64,000 nucleotides of DNA from Nocardia cyriacigeorgica. GTDB lineage: Bacteria; Actinomycetota; Actinomycetes; Mycobacteriales; Mycobacteriaceae. Of the stretch, positions 25,368 to 33,532 are shown one piece after another. Both the position numbers and the translations under genes were made by a program. Numbering within the stretch: position 1 is the stretch's first letter; every line of letters begins with the position of its first letter. The notes under the pieces are model-generated. The model was not told the DNA's origin and searched no databases. It saw nothing but the letters and a program-made list of their open reading frames with translations. Location: assembly GCF_005863245.1 (NCBI RefSeq), contig NZ_VBUT01000007.1, positions 62,001 to 126,000 of the forward strand. Reading direction: 5' to 3'.

Positions 25368-27917
25368 TCAGGCCCGGCTGCCGACCCCTGGCATCTCGGG
25401 CAGTCCGAGCAGGACCGGCACCTTGCGCTCGCCGCTGTCGTCGAACGAGATCGTCGGGTCGGCTTCCTCGGGCGCGTTGACGAAGGACACGAAGCGCGAG
25501 AGCTTGTCCTCGTCCTCGAGCACCGCGGCCCATTCGTCGCGGTAGCCCTCGACGTGCTTGGCCATGGCCGCTTCCAGGTCGGCGGCGATGCCGAGGCTGT
25601 CCTCGCAGACCACCTGCTTGACGTACTCGATGCCACCTTCCAGCGATTCCTGCCACGGCGCGGTGCGCTGCAACCGGTCGGCGGTGCGGATGTAGAACAT
25701 CAGGTAGCGGTCGATGTACTTGATCAGCGTCTCGTCGTCGAGCTCACCGGCCAGCAGCACGGCGTGCTTCGGGGTGAGGCCGCCGTTACCGCCGACGTAG
25801 AGGTTCCAGCCGTTCTCGGTGGCGATCACGCCGACGTCCTTGCCGCGCGCCTCCGCGCATTCGCGAGCGCACCCGGACACCGCCAGCTTGAGCTTGTGCG
25901 GGGAACGCAGTCCGCGGTAACGCTTTTCGAGCAGCACGGCCATGCCGACCGAATCCTGCTGGCCGTAGCGGCACCAGGTGGAACCGACGCAGCTCTTGAC
26001 CGTGCGCAGCGACTTGCCGTACGCGTGACCGGATTCCATGCCCGCGTCGACCAGCCGCTTCCAGATCAGCGGCAGCTGGTCCACCCGCGCACCGAACAGG
26101 TCGATGCGCTGACCACCGGTGACCTTGACGTAGAGGTCGAATTCCTTGGCCACCTCGCCGATCACGATCAGCTGCTCGGCGGTGACCTCACCACCGGGCA
26201 TCCGCGGCACCACCGAGTAGGTGCCGTTCTTCTGCAAGTTGGCCAGGAAGTGGTCGTTGGTGTCCTGCAACGCGGCCTGCTCGCCGTCGAGGATGTGATC
26301 GCTCGAGGTCGAGGCCAGGATGGAGGCGACGGTGGGCTTGCAGATATCGCAGCCGGTGCCCTTGCCGTACTTGCCGATCAGCTCGGAGAAGGTGCGGATG
26401 CCGGTGACCTGCACGATGTCGAACAGTTCGGCACGCGACTGCTCGAAGTGCTCGCACAGCGCCTTGGACATCTCGACGCCGGACTGCTCGAGCAGCTTCT
26501 TGATCATCGGCACACAGCCACCGCAGGAGGTACCCGCGTTGGTGCAGCTCTTGACACCGGCGATATCGCAGGCGCCCTCGGCGATGGCACCGCAGATCGC
26601 ACCCTTGCTGACGTTGTTGCAGGAACAGATCTGCGCGTCGTCGGGCAGGGCGTCGGCGCCGAGTTCGGCACCGGCCGGGGAGATCAGCGCGGCGGGCTCG
26701 GCCGGCAGTGGGCGGCCGACCAGCGGGCGCAGCGCCGCGTACTGGGAGGCGTCGCCGACCAGGATGCCGCCGAGCAGGGTCTTGGCGTCATCGGAGATGA
26801 CCAGCTTGGCGTAGGTGCCCTTGGCGGCGTCGTGCAGCACCACCGACAGCGCGCCCTCGGTGGTGCCGTGCGCGTCACCGAAGCTGGCGACGTCGACGCC
26901 GAGCAGCTTCAGCTTGGTCGACATATCGGCGCCGGGGAACTCCCCCGCCCCGCCGAGCAGCCGGTCGGCCACGATCTCCGCGGTGGTGTAGCCGGGCGCG
27001 ACCAGGCCGTAGCAGACACCCTCGACCGCGGCGCATTCACCGACGGCGTAGATGTTCGGGTCCGAGGTCTGCAGACCCAGGTCGGTGATGATGCCGCCGC
27101 GCGGGCCCACCTCGAGGCCGGCTTCGCGGGCGATCTCGTCACGCGGACGGATGCCGGCGGAGAACACCACCATCGCGGCGTCGATGGTGCTGTCGTCGGA
27201 CAGGGTGACCTTGAGCTTGGTGGCCGGGTCGGCGCCCTCGACCGTCTCGATCGAGGAGGTGCCGACACCGGTGTGCACGTGCAGGCCCAGATCGGTGACC
27301 AGCTTCTCCAGGATGGCGGCGCCGCCGGCGTCGACCTGGGCGGGCATCAGCCGGTCGGCGAATTCGACGACGTGCGGGGTCATGCCGAGCAGCCGCAGCG
27401 CGTTGGCCGCTTCCAGGCCCAGCAGACCGCCGCCGACGACCACACCGTGCGCGCCGGGACCGGCCGCGGCGGCGGTGTCACGGATGCCGTCGAGGTCGTC
27501 GAGGGTGCGGTAGACGAAGCAGCCCTCGCTGTCGTGGCCGGGCACCGGCGGCACGAAGGCGTAGGAACCGGTGGCCAGCACCAGCGCGTCGTAGCCGATG
27601 GTCTCACCGGTGGAGGTGGTGATCTTGCGGGCGGCGCGGTCGATGGATTCGGCGCGCTGGCCCAGCCGCAGCTCCACCAGATCGTCGCCGTCGTACTCGT
27701 TGCCGGGCAGGGCGAGCGCGCTGGCATCCCAGTTGCCGACGTAGGACGAGAGCCCGACGCGGTCGTAGGCGGCCAGCTTCTCCTCGCTGAGGATCACGAC
27801 CTGCCACTGGCCTGCCTCGTCGCGGGAGCGCAGCGCCTCGACGAATCGGTGCCCGACCATGCCATGGCCTGCGACCACCACGGTCTTGCGCTGAGTGGGT
27901 TCGACTGTCGGATTCAT
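25368..27917 (-). CDS. nirB: NADH-dependent nitrite reductase large subunit NirB
   Basis: 849 residues in family order: FAD/NAD(P)-binding oxidoreductase (VVAGHGMVGHRFVEAL at the start; VVVGGGLLGLEAANALRLLG), two BFD-type [2Fe-2S] modules (ICSCNNVSKG...CTNAGTSCGGCVP and GCDICKP), then the sulfite/nitrite reductase half-domains with the siroheme-[4Fe-4S] cysteines in SCVGSTWCRYG and SGCARECAEARGKDVG. It performs the six-electron reduction of nitrite to ammonium in the cytosol. The ATG at 27917 has GGAGG 7 nt before it; the frame is open far upstream inside narK, which is only a shadow. Confidence 0.97.
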   Translation of the reverse strand: MNPTVEPTQRKTVVVAGHGMVGHRFVEALRSRDEAGQWQVVILSEEKLAAYDRVGLSSYVGNWDASALALPGNEYDGDDLVELRLGQRAESIDRAARKITTSTGETIGYDALVLATGSYAFVPPVPGHDSEGCFVYRTLDDLDGIRDTAAAAGPGAHGVVVGGGLLGLEAANALRLLGMTPHVVEFADRLMPAQVDAGGAAILEKLVTDLGLHVHTGVGTSSIETVEGADPATKLKVTLSDDSTIDAAMVVFSAGIRPRDEIAREAGLEVGPRGGIITDLGLQTSDPNIYAVGECAAVEGVCYGLVAPGYTTAEIVADRLLGGAGEFPGADMSTKLKLLGVDVASFGDAHGTTEGALSVVLHDAAKGTYAKLVISDDAKTLLGGILVGDASQYAALRPLVGRPLPAEPAALISPAGAELGADALPDDAQICSCNNVSKGAICGAIAEGACDIAGVKSCTNAGTSCGGCVPMIKKLLEQSGVEMSKALCEHFEQSRAELFDIVQVTGIRTFSELIGKYGKGTGCDICKPTVASILASTSSDHILDGEQAALQDTNDHFLANLQKNGTYSVVPRMPGGEVTAEQLIVIGEVAKEFDLYVKVTGGQRIDLFGARVDQLPLIWKRLVDAGMESGHAYGKSLRTVKSCVGSTWCRYGQQDSVGMAVLLEKRYRGLRSPHKLKLAVSGCARECAEARGKDVGVIATENGWNLYVGGNGGLTPKHAVLLAGELDDETLIKYIDRYLMFYIRTADRLQRTAPWQESLEGGIEYVKQVVCEDSLGIAADLEAAMAKHVEGYRDEWAAVLEDEDKLSRFVSFVNAPEEADPTISFDDSGERKVPVLLGLPEMPGVGSRA

Positions 27918-27943
27918 GACTGTCCCTCCGTGGATGATCGGTG

Positions 27944-29416
27944 TCAGGCGCGAGCCGACGAGTTGGTGGACCGGGTGGTGGAGTTGGCGGCCTCGGCTTC
28001 CAGAACCAGGGCCTCGGCCTCGACCACGACGTCGGTGCCGGAGTCGCGGACCCGCATGCTCGGCCTGCGCAGGAACACTGCCCAGGTGACGAGGGCGCAG
28101 GCGACGTAGAAGCCCATGAACACCCAGAAGGCGGTGGTCGCGGACTGGGTGGACGCGTACGACGAGCGCAGCACCAGGTTGATGCCGACACCGCCGAGCG
28201 CACCGATGGCGCCGACGAACCCGATCAACGCGCCCGAGGTGTTCTGCGACCAGGCGGCCTGCTCGGCCGGGCTCGCGTCCAGGCTCTTGGACTTGGCGTC
28301 GAACACCGACGGGATGATCTTGGTGACCGCGCCGTTGCCGAACCCGGAGAGGATGAAGAGGGCGATGAAGCCGATGACCATGATGGTCATCACGCTGCCG
28401 TCGGCCACACCGCCGTTGCGGTCGGCCATCATGCTCGCCAGCCCGACGACGAGGGCGGCGGCCATCATCGCGCCGAAGACGACGATGGTGACCTTGCTGC
28501 CGCCGATGCGGTCGGCCAGTTTGCCGCCGTACGGGCGAGCCAGCGAACCCAGCAGCGGGCCGATGAAGGCAATCGACGCGGCATGCACGGCGGCCTGCGC
28601 GACGGTGTCGCCGCCCGCCTTGAAGCTGATCTGCAAGATCTGGCCGAAGGCGAAGCTGTAACCGATGAACGAACCGAAGGTGCCGATGTAGAGGAAGGCG
28701 ATCGCCCAGGACTGCGGCACCTTCAACGCCGTCACCATGTAGGACAGGTCGGCCTTCTGGTTCTTCAGGTTGTCCATGAACAGCGCGGCCCCGACACCGG
28801 ACAGCGCGACGAGCACCAGGTAGATCGCGCAGATCAGGGAGCCGTAGCCATCGCCGAGGGTGGCCAGGACCAGCAGACCGAGCAGCTGGATGACCGGGAC
28901 GCCGATATTGCCGCCCGCCGCGTTCAGGCCCAGCGCCCAGCCCTTGAGCCGCTGCGGGTAGAAGGCGTTGATATTGGTCATCGAGGAGGCGAAGTTGCCG
29001 CCACCGAAGCCGGCGAACGCGGCCACGATCAAGAACGTGGTGTACGAGGTGCCCGGCTGGTTGATGAAGTACAACGTCAGCAGTGTCGGGATGAGCAGCA
29101 TGAACGCGCTGAAGATGGTCCAGTTGCGTCCGCCGAAGCGGGCGGTGGCCACGGTGTAGGGGATCCGCAGCAACCCGCCGACCAGGGTCGGCACCGCCGC
29201 GAGAAAGAACTTGCCCGCCGGGTCGATACCGAACTCGTCGGCGGGCATGAACAGCACCATCACCGACCAGATCGACCAGACCGAGAAGCCGATGTGCTCG
29301 GCGACCACCGACCAGATCAGATTGCGCTTGGCGATGTCCTTGCCGCCTGCTTCCCAGGCCGCGACATCCTCGGCATCCCAATGCTCGAGGTTGCGGTTAC
29401 GCGTCAGCGTGCTCAA
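27944..29416 (-). CDS. Nitrate/nitrite transporter NarK (NarK3-like)
   Basis: 490-residue MFS porter with about 12 transmembrane helices. Nitrate-porter signatures are seen twice: GFGGGNFASSMTNINAFYP and GFGNGAVTKIIPSVF, with conserved Arg in LRIPYTVATARFGGRNW. It imports nitrate or exports nitrite. TTG 29416 is preferred: GGAGG lies 8 nt upstream; TTG 29419 and 29494 are alternatives. It heads the narK-nirBD-hemD-sirB operon, 26 nt before nirB, and has a GlnR-type site 120 nt upstream. The C-terminus (VVVEAEALVLEAEAANSTT) is a short acidic extension. Confidence 0.93.
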   Translation of the reverse strand: MSTLTRNRNLEHWDAEDVAAWEAGGKDIAKRNLIWSVVAEHIGFSVWSIWSVMVLFMPADEFGIDPAGKFFLAAVPTLVGGLLRIPYTVATARFGGRNWTIFSAFMLLIPTLLTLYFINQPGTSYTTFLIVAAFAGFGGGNFASSMTNINAFYPQRLKGWALGLNAAGGNIGVPVIQLLGLLVLATLGDGYGSLICAIYLVLVALSGVGAALFMDNLKNQKADLSYMVTALKVPQSWAIAFLYIGTFGSFIGYSFAFGQILQISFKAGGDTVAQAAVHAASIAFIGPLLGSLARPYGGKLADRIGGSKVTIVVFGAMMAAALVVGLASMMADRNGGVADGSVMTIMVIGFIALFILSGFGNGAVTKIIPSVFDAKSKSLDASPAEQAAWSQNTSGALIGFVGAIGALGGVGINLVLRSSYASTQSATTAFWVFMGFYVACALVTWAVFLRRPSMRVRDSGTDVVVEAEALVLEAEAANSTTRSTNSSARA

Positions 29417-29535
29417 CAACAGGGCCTCCCAAAATCGGTTGGCCCAACGGTAGGAAACGGGTATTGCCGGAATGCTGCGGAAAATGACCGTCAAATCAAC
29501 GGTTGCTCACGCTGCACGGGAAATGTGGGTGAGAT

Positions 29536-29562
29536 GTTTCCGGCATGTGACGCAACGGTTTC
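29536..29562 (-). promoter_or_regulatory. GlnR-type operator upstream of narK-nirBD
   Basis: On the minus strand GAAAC, GTCAC and GAAAC follow each other with exactly 6 nt between each box. This matches the actinobacterial GlnR pattern (GTnAC-n6-GaAAC repeats). It lies about 120-146 nt before the narK start. GlnR activates nitrate and nitrite assimilation under nitrogen limitation in mycobacteria and streptomycetes, so the target makes sense. Confidence 0.7.
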
Positions 29563-29715
29563 CGCAGGTGTCCAATCGCCTGCTCGCGCGCTTCGCCGCG
29601 GTGAGGTCGCCTGTCAGCATGACCTGCGTCACGCTCGGCCGCAAGTCCTACGAATGCACCGCGATGACATCCGGCGCCGCTGCCGATGTCCTCGCAGCGG
29701 CACCGGGAGCCTGGT

Positions 29716-30981
29716 TCAGCGGGCCGACCAGGTGTCCTCGAGCATGCGCGGCTTGCACGCCTGCCAGGCGCCGGCCAGCAACACCAGCACCGCCACCCCG
29801 AGGAAGGCGAACGGCACCGCCCAGCCGCCGGTGGCGGTGTGCAGCATGCCGAACAGCACCGGGCCGGCGCAGGCCACCGCGTAACCGACGCCCTGGGTGA
29901 AGCCCGACAGCGAGGCCGAACCAGCCGGGGTGCGGGTGCGCAGGTTGATCAACGTCAGCGCCATCGGGAAGGTGCTCGGGCCGAGCCCGAGCACGATCAC
30001 CCACAGGATCGGCGCGCTCATCGGCGCGATCAGCAGCGCGGTGAAGGCGACGAAGAAGCACACCGCGCAGCCGATCACCACCGGGAACGGATTGGACATC
30101 CGGGCCGCAACGGTCGGCGCAGTCAGCGCGGCGATCAGGCCGACCACCGCGAACAACGCGACCATGGTGCCGCCGAAGGCCGCGCTCGCGCCGGCGTCGG
30201 CGAAGATCGTGGGCAGCCAGGTGAACATCGAGTAGGTGGTCAGCGAGGTCATGCCGAACATGCCGGCCATGCCCCAGGCCACCGGTGAGCGCCAGGCCTT
30301 GCCGGTGGCGGCGTGCGGGTCGGCGGGCAGGGCGGTGGTGTCGGCCTTGTCGCGGCCGCGCCGGTCGCGCAGCACGCCGAACCACGGGATGGCCGCGGCG
30401 AAGCCGAGCAGCGCCCACATACCGAGCGAGATCCGCCAGCCGTGCGCTTCGGCGACCGGCACCGCCACCAGCGCGGGCAGCACGGTGCCGATCTGCACCA
30501 TGGTGATGTAGAGCGCGCTGACGATCGCGAGCCGGTCCGGGAAGTACCGCTTGACCAGCGGCGGGATCACGACGTTGCCGACACCCATGCCGCCGAGGGC
30601 CAGCGCGGAGAAGACGAACAGTTCCGCGGTGCCGGAGACGAACACCCGGATGAGCATGCCGAGACCGGCCATCAGCATGGCGACCAGCGCGGTGCGTTCC
30701 AGGCCGAGCCTGCGCACCATGACCGGCGTCAGCAGGCCCGACAGCGAGAACATCAGCGTCGGGATCATGCCGAACACGCCGACGACGGCGGTTCCGTATC
30801 CGATCTCGTGGCCGATCTCCTCGGCCAGCGGAGTGAAGGCGGTGACCGCGACGCGCAGCACCAGCGCCGACATGATGATCGCCGCGAGTACGAGCAGCCG
30901 GCCTTCGGTCAGCGCACGACGACGCGCGGCCGTCGGCGAGCCTGCGGGGCTGCTGGTGGTCTCGGGCAGGGTTGCGGTCAC
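29716..30981 (-). CDS. CynX/NimT-family MFS transporter
   Basis: 421 residues, about 12 membrane segments, resembling cyanate / 2-nitroimidazole-type transporters: RVAVTAFTPLAEEIGHEIG near the start, GLGMLIRVF, LGGMGVGNVVIPPLVKRYFP, and LGPSTFPMALTLINLRTRTP. The GTG at 30981 is chosen because TATGAT lies 6 nt before it (leaderless) and the first helix follows shortly. It is divergent from a GntR regulator that probably controls it. The substrate is unknown; the surrounding genes hint at a small nitrogen compound, but that is a guess. Confidence 0.85.
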   Translation of the reverse strand: MTATLPETTSSPAGSPTAARRRALTEGRLLVLAAIIMSALVLRVAVTAFTPLAEEIGHEIGYGTAVVGVFGMIPTLMFSLSGLLTPVMVRRLGLERTALVAMLMAGLGMLIRVFVSGTAELFVFSALALGGMGVGNVVIPPLVKRYFPDRLAIVSALYITMVQIGTVLPALVAVPVAEAHGWRISLGMWALLGFAAAIPWFGVLRDRRGRDKADTTALPADPHAATGKAWRSPVAWGMAGMFGMTSLTTYSMFTWLPTIFADAGASAAFGGTMVALFAVVGLIAALTAPTVAARMSNPFPVVIGCAVCFFVAFTALLIAPMSAPILWVIVLGLGPSTFPMALTLINLRTRTPAGSASLSGFTQGVGYAVACAGPVLFGMLHTATGGWAVPFAFLGVAVLVLLAGAWQACKPRMLEDTWSAR

Positions 30982-30987
30982 CGAGAA

Positions 30988-30993
30988 ATCATA
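30988..30993 (-). promoter_or_regulatory. -10 element of the leaderless CynX-type gene
   Basis: TATGAT on the minus strand, ending 6 nt before the GTG at 30981. Together with the gntR -10 at 31034 it defines a compact divergent promoter of about 65 bp. Confidence 0.5.
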
Positions 30994-31033
30994 GGATGAC
31001 CGGATGACGGGAGCAAGCCGATGTGACGAGCGG

Positions 31034-31039
31034 TACCCT
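31034..31039 (+). promoter_or_regulatory. -10 element of the leaderless gntR gene
   Basis: TACCCT ends exactly 6 nt before the GTG at 31046. No ribosome-binding site precedes that codon. Confidence 0.5.
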
Positions 31040-31045
31040 GTTGCG

Positions 31046-31729
31046 GTGCAACCCGTCCGCCGCACCAGTCTCATCGCGCAGGTCACCGAACAGCTCCGGG
31101 CCGAAATCCGCTCGGGCCGTTGGCCGATCGGCTCACGCATACCCACCGAGCCCGAACTCGCCGAACTCACCGGCACCGGGCGAAATACCCTGCGCGAGGC
31201 GGTGCAGGCACTCGTGCACGCGGGCATGCTCGAACGCCGTCAGGGCTCGGGCACCTACGTGATCGCCAACTCCGAGGTCAGCGGCGCACTGGCGAAGTAT
31301 TTCGCCGACGCCCAGGAACGCGACATTCTGGAACTGCGCCAAGCGCTCGACACCACCGCCGCCGCCCTCGCCGCCCAACGTCGCGACGAGACCGATATCG
31401 CCACCATGCGGCGGTTGCTGGAAGAACGCAGCAAGTCATGGGACGACGACAACCCCGCCGCCATCGAAGCCGACGTGCAACTGCACCGCGCCATCGTCGT
31501 CGCCAGCCACAACGCGGTGTACCTGGAGTTCTACGATTCGCTGCTGCCGGTCATCGAGGCGGGCATCCGGTCGCGGACCTCGAAGTACGGCGATTCCTAC
31601 GACGCCGAACATCGCGAACTGGTCCAGGCCGTCATCGACGGCGATCCCGAACGCGCCGCGCAGGCCGCCCGCTGCTTCCTCGGATCCCTGCTCGCCGAGT
31701 ACCCAGCACCGGGCAGCGAGGGCGAGTAA
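31046..31729 (+). CDS. GntR-family (FadR-type) transcriptional regulator
   Basis: 227 residues. N-terminal winged helix: LIAQVTEQLRAEIRSGRWPIG, IPTEPELAELTGTGRNTLREAV, GMLERRQGSGTYV. The C-terminal all-helical FCD domain (ILELRQALDTTAAALAA, LHRAIVVASHN, EHRELVQAVIDGDPERAAQA) has conserved His positions for metal or ligand binding. Divergent from the CynX-type transporter, its probable target. The GTG at 31046 starts exactly at the domain. Confidence 0.9.
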   Translation: MQPVRRTSLIAQVTEQLRAEIRSGRWPIGSRIPTEPELAELTGTGRNTLREAVQALVHAGMLERRQGSGTYVIANSEVSGALAKYFADAQERDILELRQALDTTAAALAAQRRDETDIATMRRLLEERSKSWDDDNPAAIEADVQLHRAIVVASHNAVYLEFYDSLLPVIEAGIRSRTSKYGDSYDAEHRELVQAVIDGDPERAAQAARCFLGSLLAEYPAPGSEGE

Positions 31730-31738
31730 CCAACCGGT

Positions 31739-31763
31739 CACCGGTGTGCCGGATCACCGGTGA
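31739..31763. promoter_or_regulatory. Two CACCGGTG palindromes 16 bp apart
   Basis: CACCGGTG occurs at 31739-31746 and 31755-31762; the second is extended to the perfect palindrome TCACCGGTGA (31754-31763). It lies 10 bp after the gntR stop and about 190 bp before the second narK. It could be an operator pair or part of a terminator. Confidence 0.35.
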
Positions 31764-31946
31764 GGCGGATGTGCCGCGATCGTCACCGCACGCCACGTGA
31801 GCGCAACAACCGGCTCCTACCTTGTGATTCGACCGCTCAGGCACCCGAGGCGTTCGCACGAACCGCCCGGGCCCGCACGCCGCTGCGATGAGGCAGCAGC
31901 GCTGCCACGATGAGGGAGCGGTCGCAGTGCGATCGAGAGGGAGCCG

Positions 31947-33422
31947 ATGACCGCGACAATCGACACCGGCAGTCACACACCGTCGTTCACCTATCAGAGG
32001 CGCGGACGCTGGATCGACACCTGGGAGCCGGACGACCCACAGTTCTGGGAATCGGGCGGGGCGCGAACGGCCCGCAAGAATCTCGCGTTCTCGGTGTTCG
32101 CCGAGAACCTCGGATTCAGCGTCTGGGTCATCTGGGGCTCGGTCGTGACCAGCATGGGCGCTGCCGGATTCGGCTTCCTGGCCGGGCTCGGCAAGGGCGA
32201 CCCGGTCGCGGTGAGCAATGCCCTGCTGCTCACCTCCACCCCGACGCTGGTCGGCGCGGCACTGCGCATCCCCTACACCTTCGCCATCCCCCGCTTCGGC
32301 GGCCGCGCGTTCACCGCGTTCAGCGCGGCGATGCTGTTGCTGCCGACGCTCGGACTCGCCTACTTCGTCAACCAGCCGCAGACCCCGATGTGGGTGTTCC
32401 TGCTGCTGGCGGCGCTGGCCGGCGTGGGTGGCGGCAACTTCTCCTCCTCGATGGCCAATATCTCCTTCTTCTTCCCAGAAGGGAAAAAGGGTGCGGCCCT
32501 CGGCATCAACGCCGCGGGCGGCAATCTCGGCGTCGCGCAGACCCAGCTGATCCTGCCGCTGCTGATCACCCTCGGCACGCATCTGACCGCGAAGGACCCG
32601 GCGGGCTACCGGCTCGGCATCACGCTGGCCGTGCTGGTGTGGGTGCCGTTCATCCTGATCGCGACCATCGGCGCATTGCGCTGCATGGACAGCCTGCGCA
32701 CCGCGAAATCCGACGGCAGGTCCTATCGGCTCGCGCTGACCAACCCGCACACCTGGGTGATGTCGCTGCTCTACATCGGCACCTTCGGTTCATTCATCGG
32801 GTTCTCCTTCGCCTTCCCCACCCTGATCAAGGCGAACTTCCCGAACCTGGCGAACATCGGCTGGATCACCACCCTGGGCAACCTGGCCTTCCTCGGCGCC
32901 CTGGTCGGTTCGTTCAGCAGGCCGTTCGGCGGCTGGATCTCCGACCGGGTCGGCGGCGCCAAGATCACCCTCGGGGTGTTCGGCGGGATGGCCGTCGCGG
33001 TGGCGTTGATCATGGCGGCACTGGAGCTGAAAAGCTTTCCGCTGTACCTGATCTCGTTCCTGCTGCTGTTCGTGCTCACCGGCATCGGCAACGGCTCCAC
33101 CTACCGGATGATCCCGTCGATCTTCAGCGCCGAGGCGAGCAAGTACGCCGCCGAGCACGATCTCGATCCGGCCGAGGCGGCGGCGTCGGCCAAGCGGCAG
33201 GCGGGTGCGGCGATCGGCGTCATCGGGGCGATCGGCGCCTCCGGCGGCTACCTGCTACAGCAGGCACTTCGACTGTCCAACATCAACTTCGGCAGCATGT
33301 CACCCGCGTTCTGGGCGTACGCGATCGCCTTCCTGGTGATGGCCGGGGTGACGTGGTGGTTCTACCTGCGCTCGTCGTTCGCGGTGGCACGGGTGCCATC
33401 ACTGGCGTACGCGAACGTCTGA
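31947..33422 (+). CDS. Nitrate/nitrite transporter, second NarK-type
   Basis: 491-residue MFS porter of the same family as the narK at 27944 but clearly diverged. Signatures: VGGGNFSSSMANISFFFP, KGAALGINAAGGNLG, GIGNGSTYRMIPSIF, and LRIPYTFAIPRFGGRAF. ATG 31947 has GAGAGGGAG upstream. It stands alone on the plus strand rather than with nirBD, so the two NarKs may serve different directions or conditions (for example nitrate uptake versus nitrite exchange). Confidence 0.92.
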   Translation: MTATIDTGSHTPSFTYQRRGRWIDTWEPDDPQFWESGGARTARKNLAFSVFAENLGFSVWVIWGSVVTSMGAAGFGFLAGLGKGDPVAVSNALLLTSTPTLVGAALRIPYTFAIPRFGGRAFTAFSAAMLLLPTLGLAYFVNQPQTPMWVFLLLAALAGVGGGNFSSSMANISFFFPEGKKGAALGINAAGGNLGVAQTQLILPLLITLGTHLTAKDPAGYRLGITLAVLVWVPFILIATIGALRCMDSLRTAKSDGRSYRLALTNPHTWVMSLLYIGTFGSFIGFSFAFPTLIKANFPNLANIGWITTLGNLAFLGALVGSFSRPFGGWISDRVGGAKITLGVFGGMAVAVALIMAALELKSFPLYLISFLLLFVLTGIGNGSTYRMIPSIFSAEASKYAAEHDLDPAEAAASAKRQAGAAIGVIGAIGASGGYLLQQALRLSNINFGSMSPAFWAYAIAFLVMAGVTWWFYLRSSFAVARVPSLAYANV

Positions 33423-33435
33423 GTTCGGTTCGGCC

Positions 33436-33481
33436 GCACCGGGTGTGGCGTCGTCGATGCGGCGACGGCGCACCCGGTGTG
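33436..33481. terminator. Hairpin between convergent narK and TIGR02569 genes
   Basis: CACCGGGTG (33437-33445) pairs with CACCCGGTG (33471-33479), with a partly paired GGCGTCG/CGGCGAC inner stem. It lies between two converging genes and can serve both. No T-tract. Confidence 0.5.
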
Positions 33482-33532
33482 TCGTTCGCCAGCGCCCGGA
33501 TCGACACCGAGTCGAACCCGCGGCCCGGCGAG

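Noticed and set aside
25323-28109. 928-codon plus-strand frame opposite nirB
   Set aside because: Antisense shadow; NirB on the minus strand has all cofactor motifs.
27918-29381. Upstream extension of the nirB frame through narK, giving a 1,337-residue protein
   Set aside because: The extension is an out-of-frame reading of narK; nirB has its own ATG and GGAGG at 27917.
29417-29715. Small genes in the narK upstream gap
   Set aside because: Short frames without RBS; the gap is better explained by the GlnR site and promoter.
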